64,000 bases of DNA from Staphylococcus sp. 17KM0847 (GCF_013463155.1 NZ_CP040781.1:1736001-1800000); one strand, 5' to 3'; positions 29,061 to 38,931 are shown, counted from the first letter of the stretch. The notes: generated by a model not told the origin, from the letters alone. Translations and numbers: made by a program.

Positions 29061-29329
29061 GTGTTTTTAATATTGTCTGCATTTGTATCTATTCTATTAA
29101 TAGTGATTATTCTTGGAATACAATACTTTTTGGCAAGTAGAAAAAAACTGTATGGAGATTTATCATCCTTGTAATATATACCCTTGTTATGCTATATCTT
29201 TATTTCACAAACTACTATACGCACTTTTTATCTTTCTCTCTATTCTTTATTTTAGGTATGATTTTCTTGATCGAAGAATGGAATCGTGGTAGAAAAAATA
29301 GAATAAAAAAGATGAATGAAATAAAATAA
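29061..29329 (+). pseudogene. Small membrane protein gene split by a homopolymer frameshift
   Basis: A GTG at 29061 with AAAGG upstream opens a hydrophobic frame (MFLILSAFVSILLIVIIL...) that stops at 29174. At the run of seven A (29141-29147) a shift by one base enters a second frame (KTVWRFIILVIYTLVMLYLY...) that continues to a stop at 29327. Adding one A restores a single protein of about 89 residues with three membrane segments and a Lys/Arg-rich end (EEWNRGRKNRIKK). It vaguely resembles DUF4181-like proteins. Pseudogene, sequencing error or slippage cannot be told apart here. Confidence 0.55.
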
Positions 29330-29545
29330 AAAGACTTATAGTTCCTTGAAAAATCAATTTTGTAAAATGGACCTTAAATCTTTATTTCAACTGACATTCA
29401 TACCCTAATTCTTTTTTATTTCACTCCTTAAAATTTTGTTATTTATAAAATTTTCTGACAAATACTATCTTTTTATGACTAAAAGTGTTATAACTGTTAT
29501 AAGACTTTTAAGGATGTTATTCATTAGTCAAAGGAGTTGAAGAAG

Positions 29546-29803
29546 ATGTTAAAGAGATTAGCGTTATTATTTATCGCTTTAATGATTACGACAACGATTG
29601 CTGAGACGTATTTAATTGCTGGAACATGGCAATACCTATTGATGCAGTCATTATCGTTAAGTATCATCGGGTTTTTCATTTATCATTTCATCATTTTCCA
29701 ATTACAAGAAAAACGTGCATCTTCATCAGCTCACGATGACCCAGATGCCGAAAAAGAAACTTTTCATAAAGGGATTTTAGATAAAAATAAAACCATACAA
29801 TAA
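29546..29803 (+). CDS. Small hypothetical membrane protein
   Basis: 85 residues from ATG 29546, nine bases after AAAGGAG. Two hydrophobic segments (about 4-22 and 29-50) and a charged tail rich in Asp, Glu and Lys. I do not recognise a family. It follows the frameshifted small membrane gene on the same strand and ends at a strong terminator. Confidence 0.65.
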   Translation: MLKRLALLFIALMITTTIAETYLIAGTWQYLLMQSLSLSIIGFFIYHFIIFQLQEKRASSSAHDDPDAEKETFHKGILDKNKTIQ

Positions 29804-29806
29804 ACG

Positions 29807-29866
29807 AAAAGCATAAGGTTGTACAGCGTTTACTTTAAAACTGTATAACCTTATGCTTTTTATTTT
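29807..29866. terminator. Bidirectional terminator
   Basis: AAAAGCATAAGGTTGTACAG pairs with CTGTATAACCTTATGCTTTT; A and T tracts on both sides. It slightly overlaps the 3' end of the convergent gene. Confidence 0.9.
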
Positions 29867-30996
29867 TTATGTTGATTGATGTCGATAATTTTAGATCCAT
29901 CATATTTATATTCTTTATCTAAAATTTCCATATATTCTTCAAATGTATAACCATGGAAAATCCAGTTTCGCATTTTCATATAAATAGGTTTCACTTTATT
30001 TTCATGTGTTACAGTTACGCGTTTACGTAAAATACCGTCATTCACCATAGATAATAGAATATCTCCAACCATCTCATACGAAATCGCATGTTTCATCATA
30101 GTCAGTAATTCTACGTTTAATTGATTAGCATTTGCATTAAATTTATTGTCCTTAATCACATTGCGATCAAGCCATGATAAAAAGTCAATCATATCTTCGT
30201 CAGACATACTAAAAATATTAGACTCAAAAAACAATAGGTCTTCTATTGTTTTTGGCATATAGTAGTGTGCACCTTCTAAAAACTGTGGAAACTCATCTTC
30301 TTCCAATTGTAAACCTATGGAAACAATAGCACCATTGACTATACGATAGTTAACTATTTCTGGCGCTACACGTAGACATCTTTTTAGAAAACGTTCGACA
30401 TCCATTAATGTAGCTGTTTCATTTAAATATGTTTTAAACACATTTTGCAGCTGAGTATAAGTGTATAAACCATATAAATTTGTAGCTGCTTCTAACACAC
30501 GATATTTTGTAATTAATCCTTGCAATTCACGATCACTTGCAATGTAATGTGCCACCGTTTCTTGAATTTCAGCTGGGATTTTAAGTATTGGCATCTCCTC
30601 ATCTTCATCATCATTAAAGATTAAAAATGTATCAGAAAAGTCAACTGTTGACACAAAAGGCATCATATCATGCGTTTTGTAGCTTGTTAATACAAATGCA
30701 AGACGTTGGTCTTTTGTCATCTTATCAACTTCTTGTTGAATATACGCTTCTGTCACCAATGTATCAATAAAATGAACCAACATCTCATCTTTGTTCATAG
30801 AAGTATAGCCTTTAATACCATGTTCTCTACAAAGTGCTTTAATCTCTTCTACTTTATAGTTTGACATCAATTCTATAATACTATCGGGTTGCTCAGGTAA
30901 AACGCCTCGCTTCATTAATTCTTGTTCAAGCAAATTTTTCTCTTCGTCACCTAATCCCGATAACATATCTGACAATTCGTCAAATTCTCTTACCAT
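29860..30996 (-). CDS. Rho-N/SAP-like domain protein of unknown function
   Basis: 378 residues from ATG 30996 (GGAGGAAGAAC upstream). An acidic N-terminus is followed by a Rho-N or SAP-like helix-turn-helix pair at about 45-80 (VEEIKALCREHGIKGYTSM), a fold that binds nucleic acid in termination factor Rho. The rest is soluble, mixed helical and acidic with no motif I know. Single gene. Function unknown; a nucleic acid-binding role is inference. Confidence 0.7.
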   Translation of the reverse strand: MVREFDELSDMLSGLGDEEKNLLEQELMKRGVLPEQPDSIIELMSNYKVEEIKALCREHGIKGYTSMNKDEMLVHFIDTLVTEAYIQQEVDKMTKDQRLAFVLTSYKTHDMMPFVSTVDFSDTFLIFNDDEDEEMPILKIPAEIQETVAHYIASDRELQGLITKYRVLEAATNLYGLYTYTQLQNVFKTYLNETATLMDVERFLKRCLRVAPEIVNYRIVNGAIVSIGLQLEEDEFPQFLEGAHYYMPKTIEDLLFFESNIFSMSDEDMIDFLSWLDRNVIKDNKFNANANQLNVELLTMMKHAISYEMVGDILLSMVNDGILRKRVTVTHENKVKPIYMKMRNWIFHGYTFEEYMEILDKEYKYDGSKIIDINQHKK

Positions 30997-31228
30997 GTTC
31001 TTCCTCCATTCATATTCCACATTCTATCTCCATTGTACAGAGTTGCTATCTTTTTGTGAAACTTTTTATATAGTTCAATATTATTATTATTTTAACTGTT
31101 CAACGGATATACATATTTTAGAAACAGTTAATATATACTTCACTAACATATGTCAACTTTTTTCATGTAAAAACACAAATTAATTATGTCAGAAATTTAA
31201 CGAAATAAAATCCAAATTTTGACATCAT

Positions 31229-31242
31229 ATAAAACGCTTCCA
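31229..31242 (+). promoter_or_regulatory. Partial cre site upstream of pflB
   Basis: ATAAAACGCTTCCA matches 12 of 14 cre positions (the first two differ). Confidence 0.35.
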
Positions 31243-31247
31243 ATATT

Positions 31248-31265
31248 ACGTGATTTACTTCACAA
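31248..31265 (+). promoter_or_regulatory. Rex operator 1 of pflB
   Basis: ACGTGA-TTTACT-TCACAA matches the Rex palindrome except the first two bases and lies over the -35 region; TATACT (31273-31278) is the likely -10. Confidence 0.65.
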
Positions 31266-31280
31266 CACTTGTTATACTAC

Positions 31281-31298
31281 TTGTGAAATGATGAACAA
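31281..31298 (+). promoter_or_regulatory. Rex operator 2 of pflB
   Basis: TTGTGA-AATGAT-GAACAA, a second Rex-like site immediately after the -10, with two mismatches in the right half. Confidence 0.5.
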
Positions 31299-31319
31299 AA
31301 CCTAATAGGAGGTCACATT

Positions 31320-33569
31320 ATGATTAAAGAACAACGCACTCAAAACAATGCTTGGTCGGGATTCAAGACTGGCCGATGGACACGTAATGTTGATGTACGT
31401 GAATTTATTCAATTGAATTTTACAGGTTATCAAGGAGACGATAGTTTCTTAGCCGGCCCAACAGAAGCAACTACTCAATTATGGGATCAGGTGATGCAAC
31501 TTTCTAAAGAAGAACGCGAACGTGGTGGCATGTGGGATATGGATACTAAAGTGGTGTCTACAATCTTATCACATGATGCGGGTTACTTGGATCAATCATT
31601 AGAGCAAATTGTTGGTGTTCAAACTGACAAACCGTTTAAACGCTCCATGCAGCCATTTGGCGGTATTCGTATGGCAAAAGCAGCATGTGAAGCATATGGT
31701 TATGAACTTGATTCAGAAACCGAACATATCTTTACGGAATATCGTAAAACACATAACCAAGGTGTATTTGACGCATATTCAAAAGAGATGCTCGCTTGTC
31801 GTAAAGCTGGTATTATCACAGGTTTGCCAGACGCTTATGGCCGAGGTCGTATTATTGGAGACTATCGTCGTGTTGCCCTTTATGGTATCGACTTCTTAAT
31901 GGCAGAAAAACAGCGTGATTTTAATGATTTATCTTCAACAATGACTGAAGATGTCATCCGTCTACGTGAAGAAGTTTCTGAGCAATATCGTTCATTAAAA
32001 GAATTAAAAGAACTTGGTGCACGTTATGGTTTTGATTTAAGCCGCCCAGCTGAAAACTTTAAAGAAGCTGTTCAATGGTTATACTTGGCCTACCTTGCAG
32101 CAATTAAAGAGCAAAATGGTGCTGCAATGAGTCTTGGTCGTACATCTACATTCTTAGACATCTATGCAGAACGTGACTTGCAAGCGGGTACAATTACAGA
32201 AACAGAAGTACAAGAAATCATCGACCACTTTATTATGAAGTTACGTCTTGTAAAATTTGCACGCACACCTGACTACAATGCACTCTTCTCAGGTGATCCA
32301 ACTTGGGTAACAGAATCTATTGGTGGTGTCGGCATTGATGGACGTCCTATGGTAACCAAAAACTCATTCCGCTTTTTACATTCCTTAGACAACCTTGGTC
32401 CTGCACCAGAACCGAACTTAACTGTGCTATGGTCAACACGTTTACCTGAAAACTTTAAACGTTATTGTACAAAGATGAGTATTAAAACAAGCTCTATTCA
32501 ATATGAAAATGATGATTTAATGCGTGAAAGCTATGGTGATGACTACGGTATTGCGTGTTGTGTATCTGCTATGAGAATTGGTAAACAAATGCAATTTTTT
32601 GGCGCACGTGCAAACCTTGCTAAAACATTATTATATGCAATCAATGGTGGTAAAGATGAAAAATCAGGTGCCCAAGTTGCTCCAAACTTTGCACCAATTA
32701 CATCAGACATTCTCGACTATGATGAAGTATACGCACAATTTGATGAAATGATGGAATGGCTCGCAGGTGTATATATTAACTCTCTCAACGTGATTCACTA
32801 TATGCACGATAAATATAGTTATGAACGTATCGAAATGGCCTTACATGATACAGATGTTCATCGCACAATGGCGACAGGTATCGCAGGTCTTTCAGTAGCA
32901 GCAGACTCGCTCTCTGCGATTAAATACGGTGAAGTACGTCCGATACGTGATGAAAATGGTTTAGTGGTAGATTTTGAAACAACAGGTGAATACCCTAAAT
33001 ATGGTAACAACGACCCACGCGTTGATGACATTGCAGTTCAGTTAGTCGAAAGCTTTATGAGAAAACTACGTAAGCATAAAACATATCGTGATTCTGAACA
33101 TACAATGAGTGTGCTTACAATCACTTCTAACGTAGTATATGGTAAGAAAACAGGTAATACACCAGATGGGCGTAAAGCAGGCGAACCTTTTGCACCCGGT
33201 GCGAACCCAATGCACGGTCGAGATGCTAACGGTGCATTAGCTTCACTATCATCAGTGGCAAAACTCCCATATGATTGCTGTAAAGATGGTATTTCCAATA
33301 CATTCAGTATCGTACCAAAATCATTAGGTAAAGAATCTTATACACAAGAACAAAACTTAGTCAGTATTTTAGATGGTTATGCTTTGCAACATGGTCACCA
33401 TCTCAATATCAACGTATTCAATCGCGAAACATTGTTAGATGCCATGGAACACCCAGAGGAATATCCACAATTAACAGTTCGCGTATCTGGCTATGCCGTG
33501 AACTTCATCAAGCTCACTCGCGAACAACAACTTGATGTTATTTCACGTACATTCCACGAATCAATGTAA
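31320..33569 (+). CDS. pflB: Formate acetyltransferase (pyruvate formate-lyase)
   Basis: 749 residues, full length. Active-site cysteine pair in GIACCVSAM and the glycyl radical site RVSGYAVNF with Gly724 near the C-terminus. Converts pyruvate and CoA to acetyl-CoA and formate without oxygen. Followed by its activase pflA after 39 bases. Two Rex-like operators and a partial cre in the promoter indicate induction when NADH/NAD+ is high. Confidence 0.97.
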   Translation: MIKEQRTQNNAWSGFKTGRWTRNVDVREFIQLNFTGYQGDDSFLAGPTEATTQLWDQVMQLSKEERERGGMWDMDTKVVSTILSHDAGYLDQSLEQIVGVQTDKPFKRSMQPFGGIRMAKAACEAYGYELDSETEHIFTEYRKTHNQGVFDAYSKEMLACRKAGIITGLPDAYGRGRIIGDYRRVALYGIDFLMAEKQRDFNDLSSTMTEDVIRLREEVSEQYRSLKELKELGARYGFDLSRPAENFKEAVQWLYLAYLAAIKEQNGAAMSLGRTSTFLDIYAERDLQAGTITETEVQEIIDHFIMKLRLVKFARTPDYNALFSGDPTWVTESIGGVGIDGRPMVTKNSFRFLHSLDNLGPAPEPNLTVLWSTRLPENFKRYCTKMSIKTSSIQYENDDLMRESYGDDYGIACCVSAMRIGKQMQFFGARANLAKTLLYAINGGKDEKSGAQVAPNFAPITSDILDYDEVYAQFDEMMEWLAGVYINSLNVIHYMHDKYSYERIEMALHDTDVHRTMATGIAGLSVAADSLSAIKYGEVRPIRDENGLVVDFETTGEYPKYGNNDPRVDDIAVQLVESFMRKLRKHKTYRDSEHTMSVLTITSNVVYGKKTGNTPDGRKAGEPFAPGANPMHGRDANGALASLSSVAKLPYDCCKDGISNTFSIVPKSLGKESYTQEQNLVSILDGYALQHGHHLNINVFNRETLLDAMEHPEEYPQLTVRVSGYAVNFIKLTREQQLDVISRTFHESM

Positions 33570-33608
33570 TAGACACTATCATTAAAAAGAGGAAATAGAG
33601 GGATTTAC

Positions 33609-34370
33609 ATGCTAAAAGGTCACATTCATTCAATAGAAAGCTTAGGAACAGTAGATGGCCCCGGTCTACGCTATATTATCTTTACACAAGGTTGCTTACT
33701 GCGCTGCTTGTACTGTCATAACCCCGATACTTGGAAAATTAACGAGCCGTCACGTACTGCAACAACAGATGAACTTGTGACTGAAATCACACCGTATCTC
33801 CCTTATTTCCAAGCATCAAATGGCGGTGTTACAATGAGCGGTGGAGAGCCCCTACTCCAGATGCCATTCGTTACAGAGTTATTTCAAAAACTACATGCAC
33901 ACGGTATTCATACTTGTATCGATACATCCCTCGGTTGTGCAAATGATACCGATGCATTCAAAAAACATTTCGATCAACTATTGCTTCACACAGATTTATT
34001 GATGGTCGATATTAAACATATTGATAATGAAAAACATAAACATTTAACAGGTAAGCCTAACACACATATATTGAAATATATCAAATATTTAGCTAAAAAA
34101 AAGCAACCGATATGGATTCGCCATGTCCTCGTCCCCGGTCTAACCGATGACCCTGAAGATTTACGTGCGCTTGGCAACTTCATTAATCAACTCGGTAATG
34201 TTGAAAAGTTTGAACTGCTTCCATATCATCAACTCGGTGTTCACAAGTGGCAATCACTAGGTATCCCATACGAGTTGAATGATGTTGTCCCCCCAACAGA
34301 TGAAGATGTTGAAGCAGCATATCGATACGTTGACTTTAAAGGTGTAACACCCCTAACACCTATAAGCTAA
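33609..34370 (+). CDS. pflA: Pyruvate formate-lyase activating enzyme
   Basis: 253 residues. Radical-SAM motif C29-x3-C33-x2-C36 ([12 protein letters not shown]) and SAM-binding MSGGEPLLQ. Creates the glycyl radical on PflB using SAM and a [4Fe-4S] cluster. Ribosome site GAGGGA upstream. Same transcript as pflB, ending at the terminator at 34416. Confidence 0.96.
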   Translation: MLKGHIHSIESLGTVDGPGLRYIIFTQGCLLRCLYCHNPDTWKINEPSRTATTDELVTEITPYLPYFQASNGGVTMSGGEPLLQMPFVTELFQKLHAHGIHTCIDTSLGCANDTDAFKKHFDQLLLHTDLLMVDIKHIDNEKHKHLTGKPNTHILKYIKYLAKKKQPIWIRHVLVPGLTDDPEDLRALGNFINQLGNVEKFELLPYHQLGVHKWQSLGIPYELNDVVPPTDEDVEAAYRYVDFKGVTPLTPIS

Positions 34371-34415
34371 AAATAAATAAACACAGACAATATCTCATAC
34401 TCCTATTATAAAAAC

Positions 34416-34455
34416 AGGTCATGTACACGTTCCCCTGCGTGTGCATGACCTTTAT
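34416..34455. terminator. Terminator between pflA and the PfoR-like paralogue
   Basis: AGGTCATG-TACACG pairs with CGTGTG-CATGACCT; T-rich on the plus side (TTTATG). Confidence 0.75.
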
Positions 34456-34488
34456 GTATTTACCTATTTTAAATTATAACTTTTATAC

Positions 34489-35553
34489 CTACTTATCTGC
34501 TGTAAAGCGATAAATATCCGCACTGTAAAGTTTCAATACTTTAGACAAAATATAGTTTACAACAAAACCAACTACAAATGGAATCAAGATATATACTAAG
34601 CCAACCAACATGAGATTGATCGTAGGACTATAATTCATAAACTCTAATGCCTTAATCGGTCCTACTAATCCAACAATTCCAAAACCTGCCGATTCCTTTG
34701 TTCCTTCAATACCTACCAATGCACCTGCAACACCTGTTACTGCCGCTGTCAAGCCAATAGGAAGTAACATGATCGGATAACGAATAATATTGGGCATCAT
34801 CATCTTCATCCCACCTAAAATAATCGCAATCGGCACACCCAGCTTATTAACTCGCAACGTTCCAATAAACAATACCACCGCCGCGGATGCAACACCAATT
34901 GCAGCTGCACCTGCTGCCAATCCTGAAATACCTATGGCTAAACCCACTGCAATGGTAGATACAGGCGATACAATAATAAAAGAAAATAATACAGCAATGA
35001 GCAAACACATGAGTACAGGTTGAAGTGTTGTAAACGTATTGATTAAGTTTCCTATTGCCAACGTAATTTTACTCACATAAGGTAAAGTTAATGTTCCAAT
35101 TAACCCCGGTATCCCTCCGACTAAGATCGGCAGTAAAATAATATTCAAACTGCCCAATCGTCCATCTAACCAAAGTACCATCAATACTGCTAGAGATGCT
35201 GTGATCATTGTATTGATCAAATCACCAATGCCCACAATTTGCCAGCCTGCTTCTGTGATTTGTGCAGCACCTGACCCCACATAAGCTGCTGCTCCAACAA
35301 TTGCCGTCCCCATAGGATTTAAATTAAACTGAAACGCAATCAACACACCTACCATTAGAGGCAATGCGAATTGTATACCCAGTACAACATAGTGCAATGT
35401 TTTAAATATTTCTCCATACTGACTCAAATACTGAAAAAGCCCTCCTAATACTGCATTAGGAATCAATCCAACAACAATCGCTACTGCTAAACCATTCAAT
35501 ACATTAAACATAAACTTTTTGAAAGTCATCTTTGGGTTGTCTACTGTTTCCAT
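34489..35553 (-). CDS. PTS_EIIC_2 / PfoR-like membrane protein, second copy
   Basis: 354 residues from ATG 35553 (AGAGGTG upstream); the in-frame ATG at 35700 has no ribosome site. About nine membrane helices with glycine-rich family stretches (GLAIGISGLAAGAAAIG, AIILGGMKMMMPNI). Same broad family as the gene at 26263 but diverged. No EIIA or EIIB partners nearby. Substrate unknown; usually annotated 'PTS sugar transporter subunit IIC'. Confidence 0.75.
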   Translation of the reverse strand: METVDNPKMTFKKFMFNVLNGLAVAIVVGLIPNAVLGGLFQYLSQYGEIFKTLHYVVLGIQFALPLMVGVLIAFQFNLNPMGTAIVGAAAYVGSGAAQITEAGWQIVGIGDLINTMITASLAVLMVLWLDGRLGSLNIILLPILVGGIPGLIGTLTLPYVSKITLAIGNLINTFTTLQPVLMCLLIAVLFSFIIVSPVSTIAVGLAIGISGLAAGAAAIGVASAAVVLFIGTLRVNKLGVPIAIILGGMKMMMPNIIRYPIMLLPIGLTAAVTGVAGALVGIEGTKESAGFGIVGLVGPIKALEFMNYSPTINLMLVGLVYILIPFVVGFVVNYILSKVLKLYSADIYRFTADK

Positions 35554-35762
35554 GTCCCTGTCACCTCTACTTATACTTATCAAATCATTCTCTTTGTCTT
35601 TATTATACGTCATACATATAAAGCATAAAAGTGCTTTTAGATACAAACAAACCCTTATTATACTTTCTGTCGTATGATGTCTTTTCAAAATAATTTTCAT
35701 AAATTCCGACTTTACCGATATGTTTTTGTGTGGTAGTTTATTTTCAAAGGGAGGAATTGTAT

Positions 35763-36512
35763 ATGTTAGAAGTTAGAAACTTACATCAACACTACCATCA
35801 AAAAACGGTACTTAAAGATATTTCATTTACACAACAAAAGGGAACTGTTACAGCGATTATCGGTCCGAGCGGCTCTGGTAAGACCACACTTTTGCGGACA
35901 CTTAATGCACTAGTTCAACCTCAACGCGGAACACTTACAATTCATAATGTCACTGTTGACTTTGAACATGTCACCAAACAAAAAATTAAACAATTACGTC
36001 AACAATCTGCAATGGTCTTTCAAAACTATAACCTTTTCAGCAATAAAACCGCTTTAGAAAATATTACAGAGGGGTTAATTTATGGACAAAAATATAACAA
36101 AAAAGAAGCTGAAAAAGTGGCTTACGAACTACTAAAAGAAGTCAATTTAACAGAACATGCGCATCACTATCCTATTCAGTTATCTGGCGGACAGAGTCAG
36201 CGTATCGGCATTGTTCGAGCACTCGCACTTAATCCAAATTTATTACTATTGGACGAACCTACATCTGCACTTGACCCCGAATCTGTATCGGGCATTTTGC
36301 AACTCATCCAAAAGATTGCACAACGTGGGATGACGATGACTTTAGTCACACATGAGATCCAATTTGCAGAAGCCGTTGCGGATCAAATTATTTTTGTTGA
36401 TAAAGGTGAAATTCTTGTACAAGGTACACCTGAATACGTTTTACATAGCCGCCCACATCCTCGACTTCGACAATTTTTAGAACAAGTCGATACAAAGCAG
36501 GTGATGTTATGA
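35763..36512 (+). CDS. Polar amino acid ABC importer, ATP-binding subunit
   Basis: 249 residues from ATG 35763 (GGGAGGAATTGTAT upstream). Walker A GPSGSGKTT, Q-loop VFQNYNLF, signature LSGGQSQR, Walker B LLLLDEPTSALD, and the switch His in VTHEI. Typical of HisP/GlnQ/TcyC energisers for amino acid uptake. The first gene of a four-gene operon with the binding protein and two permeases; its stop overlaps the next start. Confidence 0.93.
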   Translation: MLEVRNLHQHYHQKTVLKDISFTQQKGTVTAIIGPSGSGKTTLLRTLNALVQPQRGTLTIHNVTVDFEHVTKQKIKQLRQQSAMVFQNYNLFSNKTALENITEGLIYGQKYNKKEAEKVAYELLKEVNLTEHAHHYPIQLSGGQSQRIGIVRALALNPNLLLLDEPTSALDPESVSGILQLIQKIAQRGMTMTLVTHEIQFAEAVADQIIFVDKGEILVQGTPEYVLHSRPHPRLRQFLEQVDTKQVML

Positions 36513-37366
36513 TGAAACGCAGCTTACAAGTTGTTCTATTGCTGGGCATTGTACTCCTACTTGCCAGTTGTCAACACCACACCTCTTCAAACTCAAGCAA
36601 TAAAAAAGTGGTTAAAGTTGCGTTATCTGCTGAAATTAATCCACCTTATCTTTATACAGATGAAAATAACGAATTTGTCGGCTTGGATATGGATTACATG
36701 AGACTGTTAGAGAAAAAATTACCACAATATGATTTTCAATATGAAATCGGTGAAGAAGAGGCAAACCTCGTAGGTATTGGTGCAGGTAAGTTTGATATGG
36801 GGATTAACTGGTTTTTTAAAACACCTGAACGTGAAAAAAAGTTTTTATATCAAGATGAGCCATATAGTTATTCGCTTACAATGCTTGCTGTGCATAAAGA
36901 TAACAACACTATTCATGGGTTAGATGATATGACGACACGTCGGCTTACACCTATGGCTCCGAGCGGTGGATTATACTCGATATTATCACGTTATAACGAC
37001 ACACACGACCAAAAGATTCCAATTGATACCATCCACTCTCCCTCAAATGGCGATAACTTAGAAATGATTGATCAAAAGCGTCGAGATGCTATGTTTATCA
37101 ACTGGAACACATACACTGCTATCCAAAAAGAACTCAATCAAGAGGTCAAAATCGGTAGTATTGTTTCCAAAGAACCTTTACATATCGTTTATAATAAGCA
37201 CAATCAACAACTTCATGATGATATCGACCGAGCGACGAAAGTACTTAAAGAAGAGGGGCAACTTCAAAAACTTTCTCGTAAATATTTTGATATTGATATT
37301 TATCAAGACCTAGATACAATCAACGACAATAAAAATGCCTTGGAGGTGCAAAAGAATGCAAATTGA
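36509..37366 (+). CDS. Amino acid ABC importer, substrate-binding lipoprotein
   Basis: 285 residues. Lipoprotein signal with lipobox LLASC (Cys at about 21), then a SBP_bac_3 type II binding fold (VALSAEINPPYLYTDENNEF at 37-56; a mid-domain GVGAGKFD-like GIGAGKFDMGINWF). Captures a polar amino acid at the cell surface. Start overlaps the ATPase gene by four bases. Cystine, glutamine or arginine are all possible ligands; residues alone do not settle it. Confidence 0.9.
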   Translation: MMKRSLQVVLLLGIVLLLASCQHHTSSNSSNKKVVKVALSAEINPPYLYTDENNEFVGLDMDYMRLLEKKLPQYDFQYEIGEEEANLVGIGAGKFDMGINWFFKTPEREKKFLYQDEPYSYSLTMLAVHKDNNTIHGLDDMTTRRLTPMAPSGGLYSILSRYNDTHDQKIPIDTIHSPSNGDNLEMIDQKRRDAMFINWNTYTAIQKELNQEVKIGSIVSKEPLHIVYNKHNQQLHDDIDRATKVLKEEGQLQKLSRKYFDIDIYQDLDTINDNKNALEVQKNAN

Positions 37367-38036
37367 TTGGTTTCATCTATTTGATCAAGTTTTACAACAA
37401 CTTCCTATTACACTATTCATGATAGGAACTGCACTTGTTTTTGCTTTGATTTTAGGGTTTCTGCTCGCTATTATACGCATTCGACGCACACCGATATTAA
37501 ATACACTGGTCCGTATCTTTTTATCATTTAGTCGAAGTACGCCTTTAATTTTACAGCTCTTCTTAGTTTACTTTGCATTACCACAACTCTTACTTTTTGT
37601 AGGCATTGATATCAATCACTTGAGCAGGCTCTTTTTTGCTATTCTTGCATTCACCTTGCACAGTGGTGCGTATTTATCTGAAGTTATCCGTGCCGGCTAT
37701 CAATCGGTTCCTCATGCTCAAATCGAAGCCGGACTGACAGTCGGGATGTCCTATCCACAAATTATTCGGCGCATTATTTTACCACAATCTTTACGCAATA
37801 GTCTGCCGAACTTAACGACACAGATCATCGAACTGATTAAAGATACATCGCTTGCATTTACTATCGGTATTATCGATATGATGGGACAAGTCCAGCTTAT
37901 CATTGACAATAACTATGGGCTAGGTATGTTAGAAGTATATGTTGTAATATCTATCATCTACTGGGGGTTATCTTTAATTGTTCAAGGCGTATTATTCTAT
38001 GTCTCACACCGCACCAGTCGTCCCTACCAAGTATAG
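37356..38036 (+). CDS. Amino acid ABC importer, permease 1
   Basis: 226 residues from ATG 37356, seven bases after GGAGGTG, overlapping the binding-protein gene. HisM-type permease with five or so helices, SRSTPLILQLFLVYF and the EAA loop HAQIEAGLTVGMSYPQ that docks on the ATPase. Confidence 0.92.
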   Translation: MQIDWFHLFDQVLQQLPITLFMIGTALVFALILGFLLAIIRIRRTPILNTLVRIFLSFSRSTPLILQLFLVYFALPQLLLFVGIDINHLSRLFFAILAFTLHSGAYLSEVIRAGYQSVPHAQIEAGLTVGMSYPQIIRRIILPQSLRNSLPNLTTQIIELIKDTSLAFTIGIIDMMGQVQLIIDNNYGLGMLEVYVVISIIYWGLSLIVQGVLFYVSHRTSRPYQV

Positions 38037-38051
38037 AGAGGAGTACACATC

Positions 38052-38741
38052 ATGCAATTTATCATCGACACATTTATAGAAGTCTTAAAAGGTATCCCCT
38101 ACACATTATCTATTGTTTTAATTGCAATGATAACGGGACTGATTATCGGGAGTATCTTTGCAATGATTCAAGTCAAAAGAATCCCGATCTTATATCAGAT
38201 TGTTATTGTTTATAATTCATTTATGCGTAGTACACCACTTATCGTACAACTGTTTATTTTTTATTATGGGCTTCCCACCCTCATTCTTACTTTGAATGCG
38301 ACATTACATTGGCAACTCAATCCTGATATGTTCCATCCATTAGCAATCGCATTCATCGCATTTTCTTTACATGCCATTGCTTACTTATCTGAAAGCATTA
38401 AAGGGGGATTACGCTCTGTACCTATCTCACAATACGAAGCTGCTACAACAGTTGGCCTAAGCAAATGGCATATTTATTATCGTATTATTTTGCCACAAGC
38501 GTATGGCTATGCGCTTCCTAATATTGAAAACCAACTGATTATGCTTATTAAAGGAACTTCACTCGCCTTTGCTATTCAAATCCCAGAAATTATGGGGATC
38601 AGTACTATTATTGCCAACGAAGGCTATCGCTTTGTTGAAGTATATACTATTTCTGTAATCTTTTATTGGGGATTAGCTGTCATATTAGAATATATTTTTC
38701 ATCGCCTTGAGTCACGTACAACACGCTATTTACACGCTTAA
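38052..38741 (+). CDS. Amino acid ABC importer, permease 2
   Basis: 229 residues; a second HisM-type permease (MRSTPLIVQLFIFYYGLP; EAA loop ISQYEAATTVGLSKW). Pairs with permease 1 as a heterodimer. AGAGGAG ribosome site 15 bases after the previous stop. Last gene of the operon; no clear terminator seen before scdA. Confidence 0.92.
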   Translation: MQFIIDTFIEVLKGIPYTLSIVLIAMITGLIIGSIFAMIQVKRIPILYQIVIVYNSFMRSTPLIVQLFIFYYGLPTLILTLNATLHWQLNPDMFHPLAIAFIAFSLHAIAYLSESIKGGLRSVPISQYEAATTVGLSKWHIYYRIILPQAYGYALPNIENQLIMLIKGTSLAFAIQIPEIMGISTIIANEGYRFVEVYTISVIFYWGLAVILEYIFHRLESRTTRYLHA

Positions 38742-38813
38742 TTGATACTATTTGTCTAAACCTTACCGGTATTATCTTTGCTTAATTATGTCTATATCGT
38801 GACTAAATGATAT

Positions 38814-38832
38814 GAGAATGATAATCAATTAG
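38814..38832. promoter_or_regulatory. Fur-box-like site upstream of scdA
   Basis: GAGAATGATAATCAATTAG matches the 19-base Fur consensus GATAATGATAATCATTATC at about 14 positions. It lies about 100 bases before scdA. Confidence 0.45.
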
Positions 38833-38836
38833 TCAC

Positions 38837-38868
38837 TTTCCCTAATCAAATTTAGCCATTTCCCTAAT
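38837..38868 (+). promoter_or_regulatory. Direct TTTCCCTAAT repeats upstream of scdA
   Basis: Identical TTTCCCTAAT boxes at 38837-38846 and 38859-38868, exactly 22 bases apart (two helical turns). The second ends at a possible -35 (TAATGT) placed 17 bases before TATTAT. Same core as the putative NreC boxes of narG, narT and sirB. Confidence 0.6.
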
Positions 38869-38931
38869 GTTCATCTTCTCACAAAGATATTATACTAGTG
38901 TTAACACTCATAAAGAGAAAGGATGTTCTAA

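Noticed and set aside
35700-35762. Possible CymR-type (cysteine metabolism) operator before the amino acid ABC operon
   Set aside because: Only a GGAATT-like fragment fits; I cannot match enough of a consensus to call it or to assign cystine as substrate.
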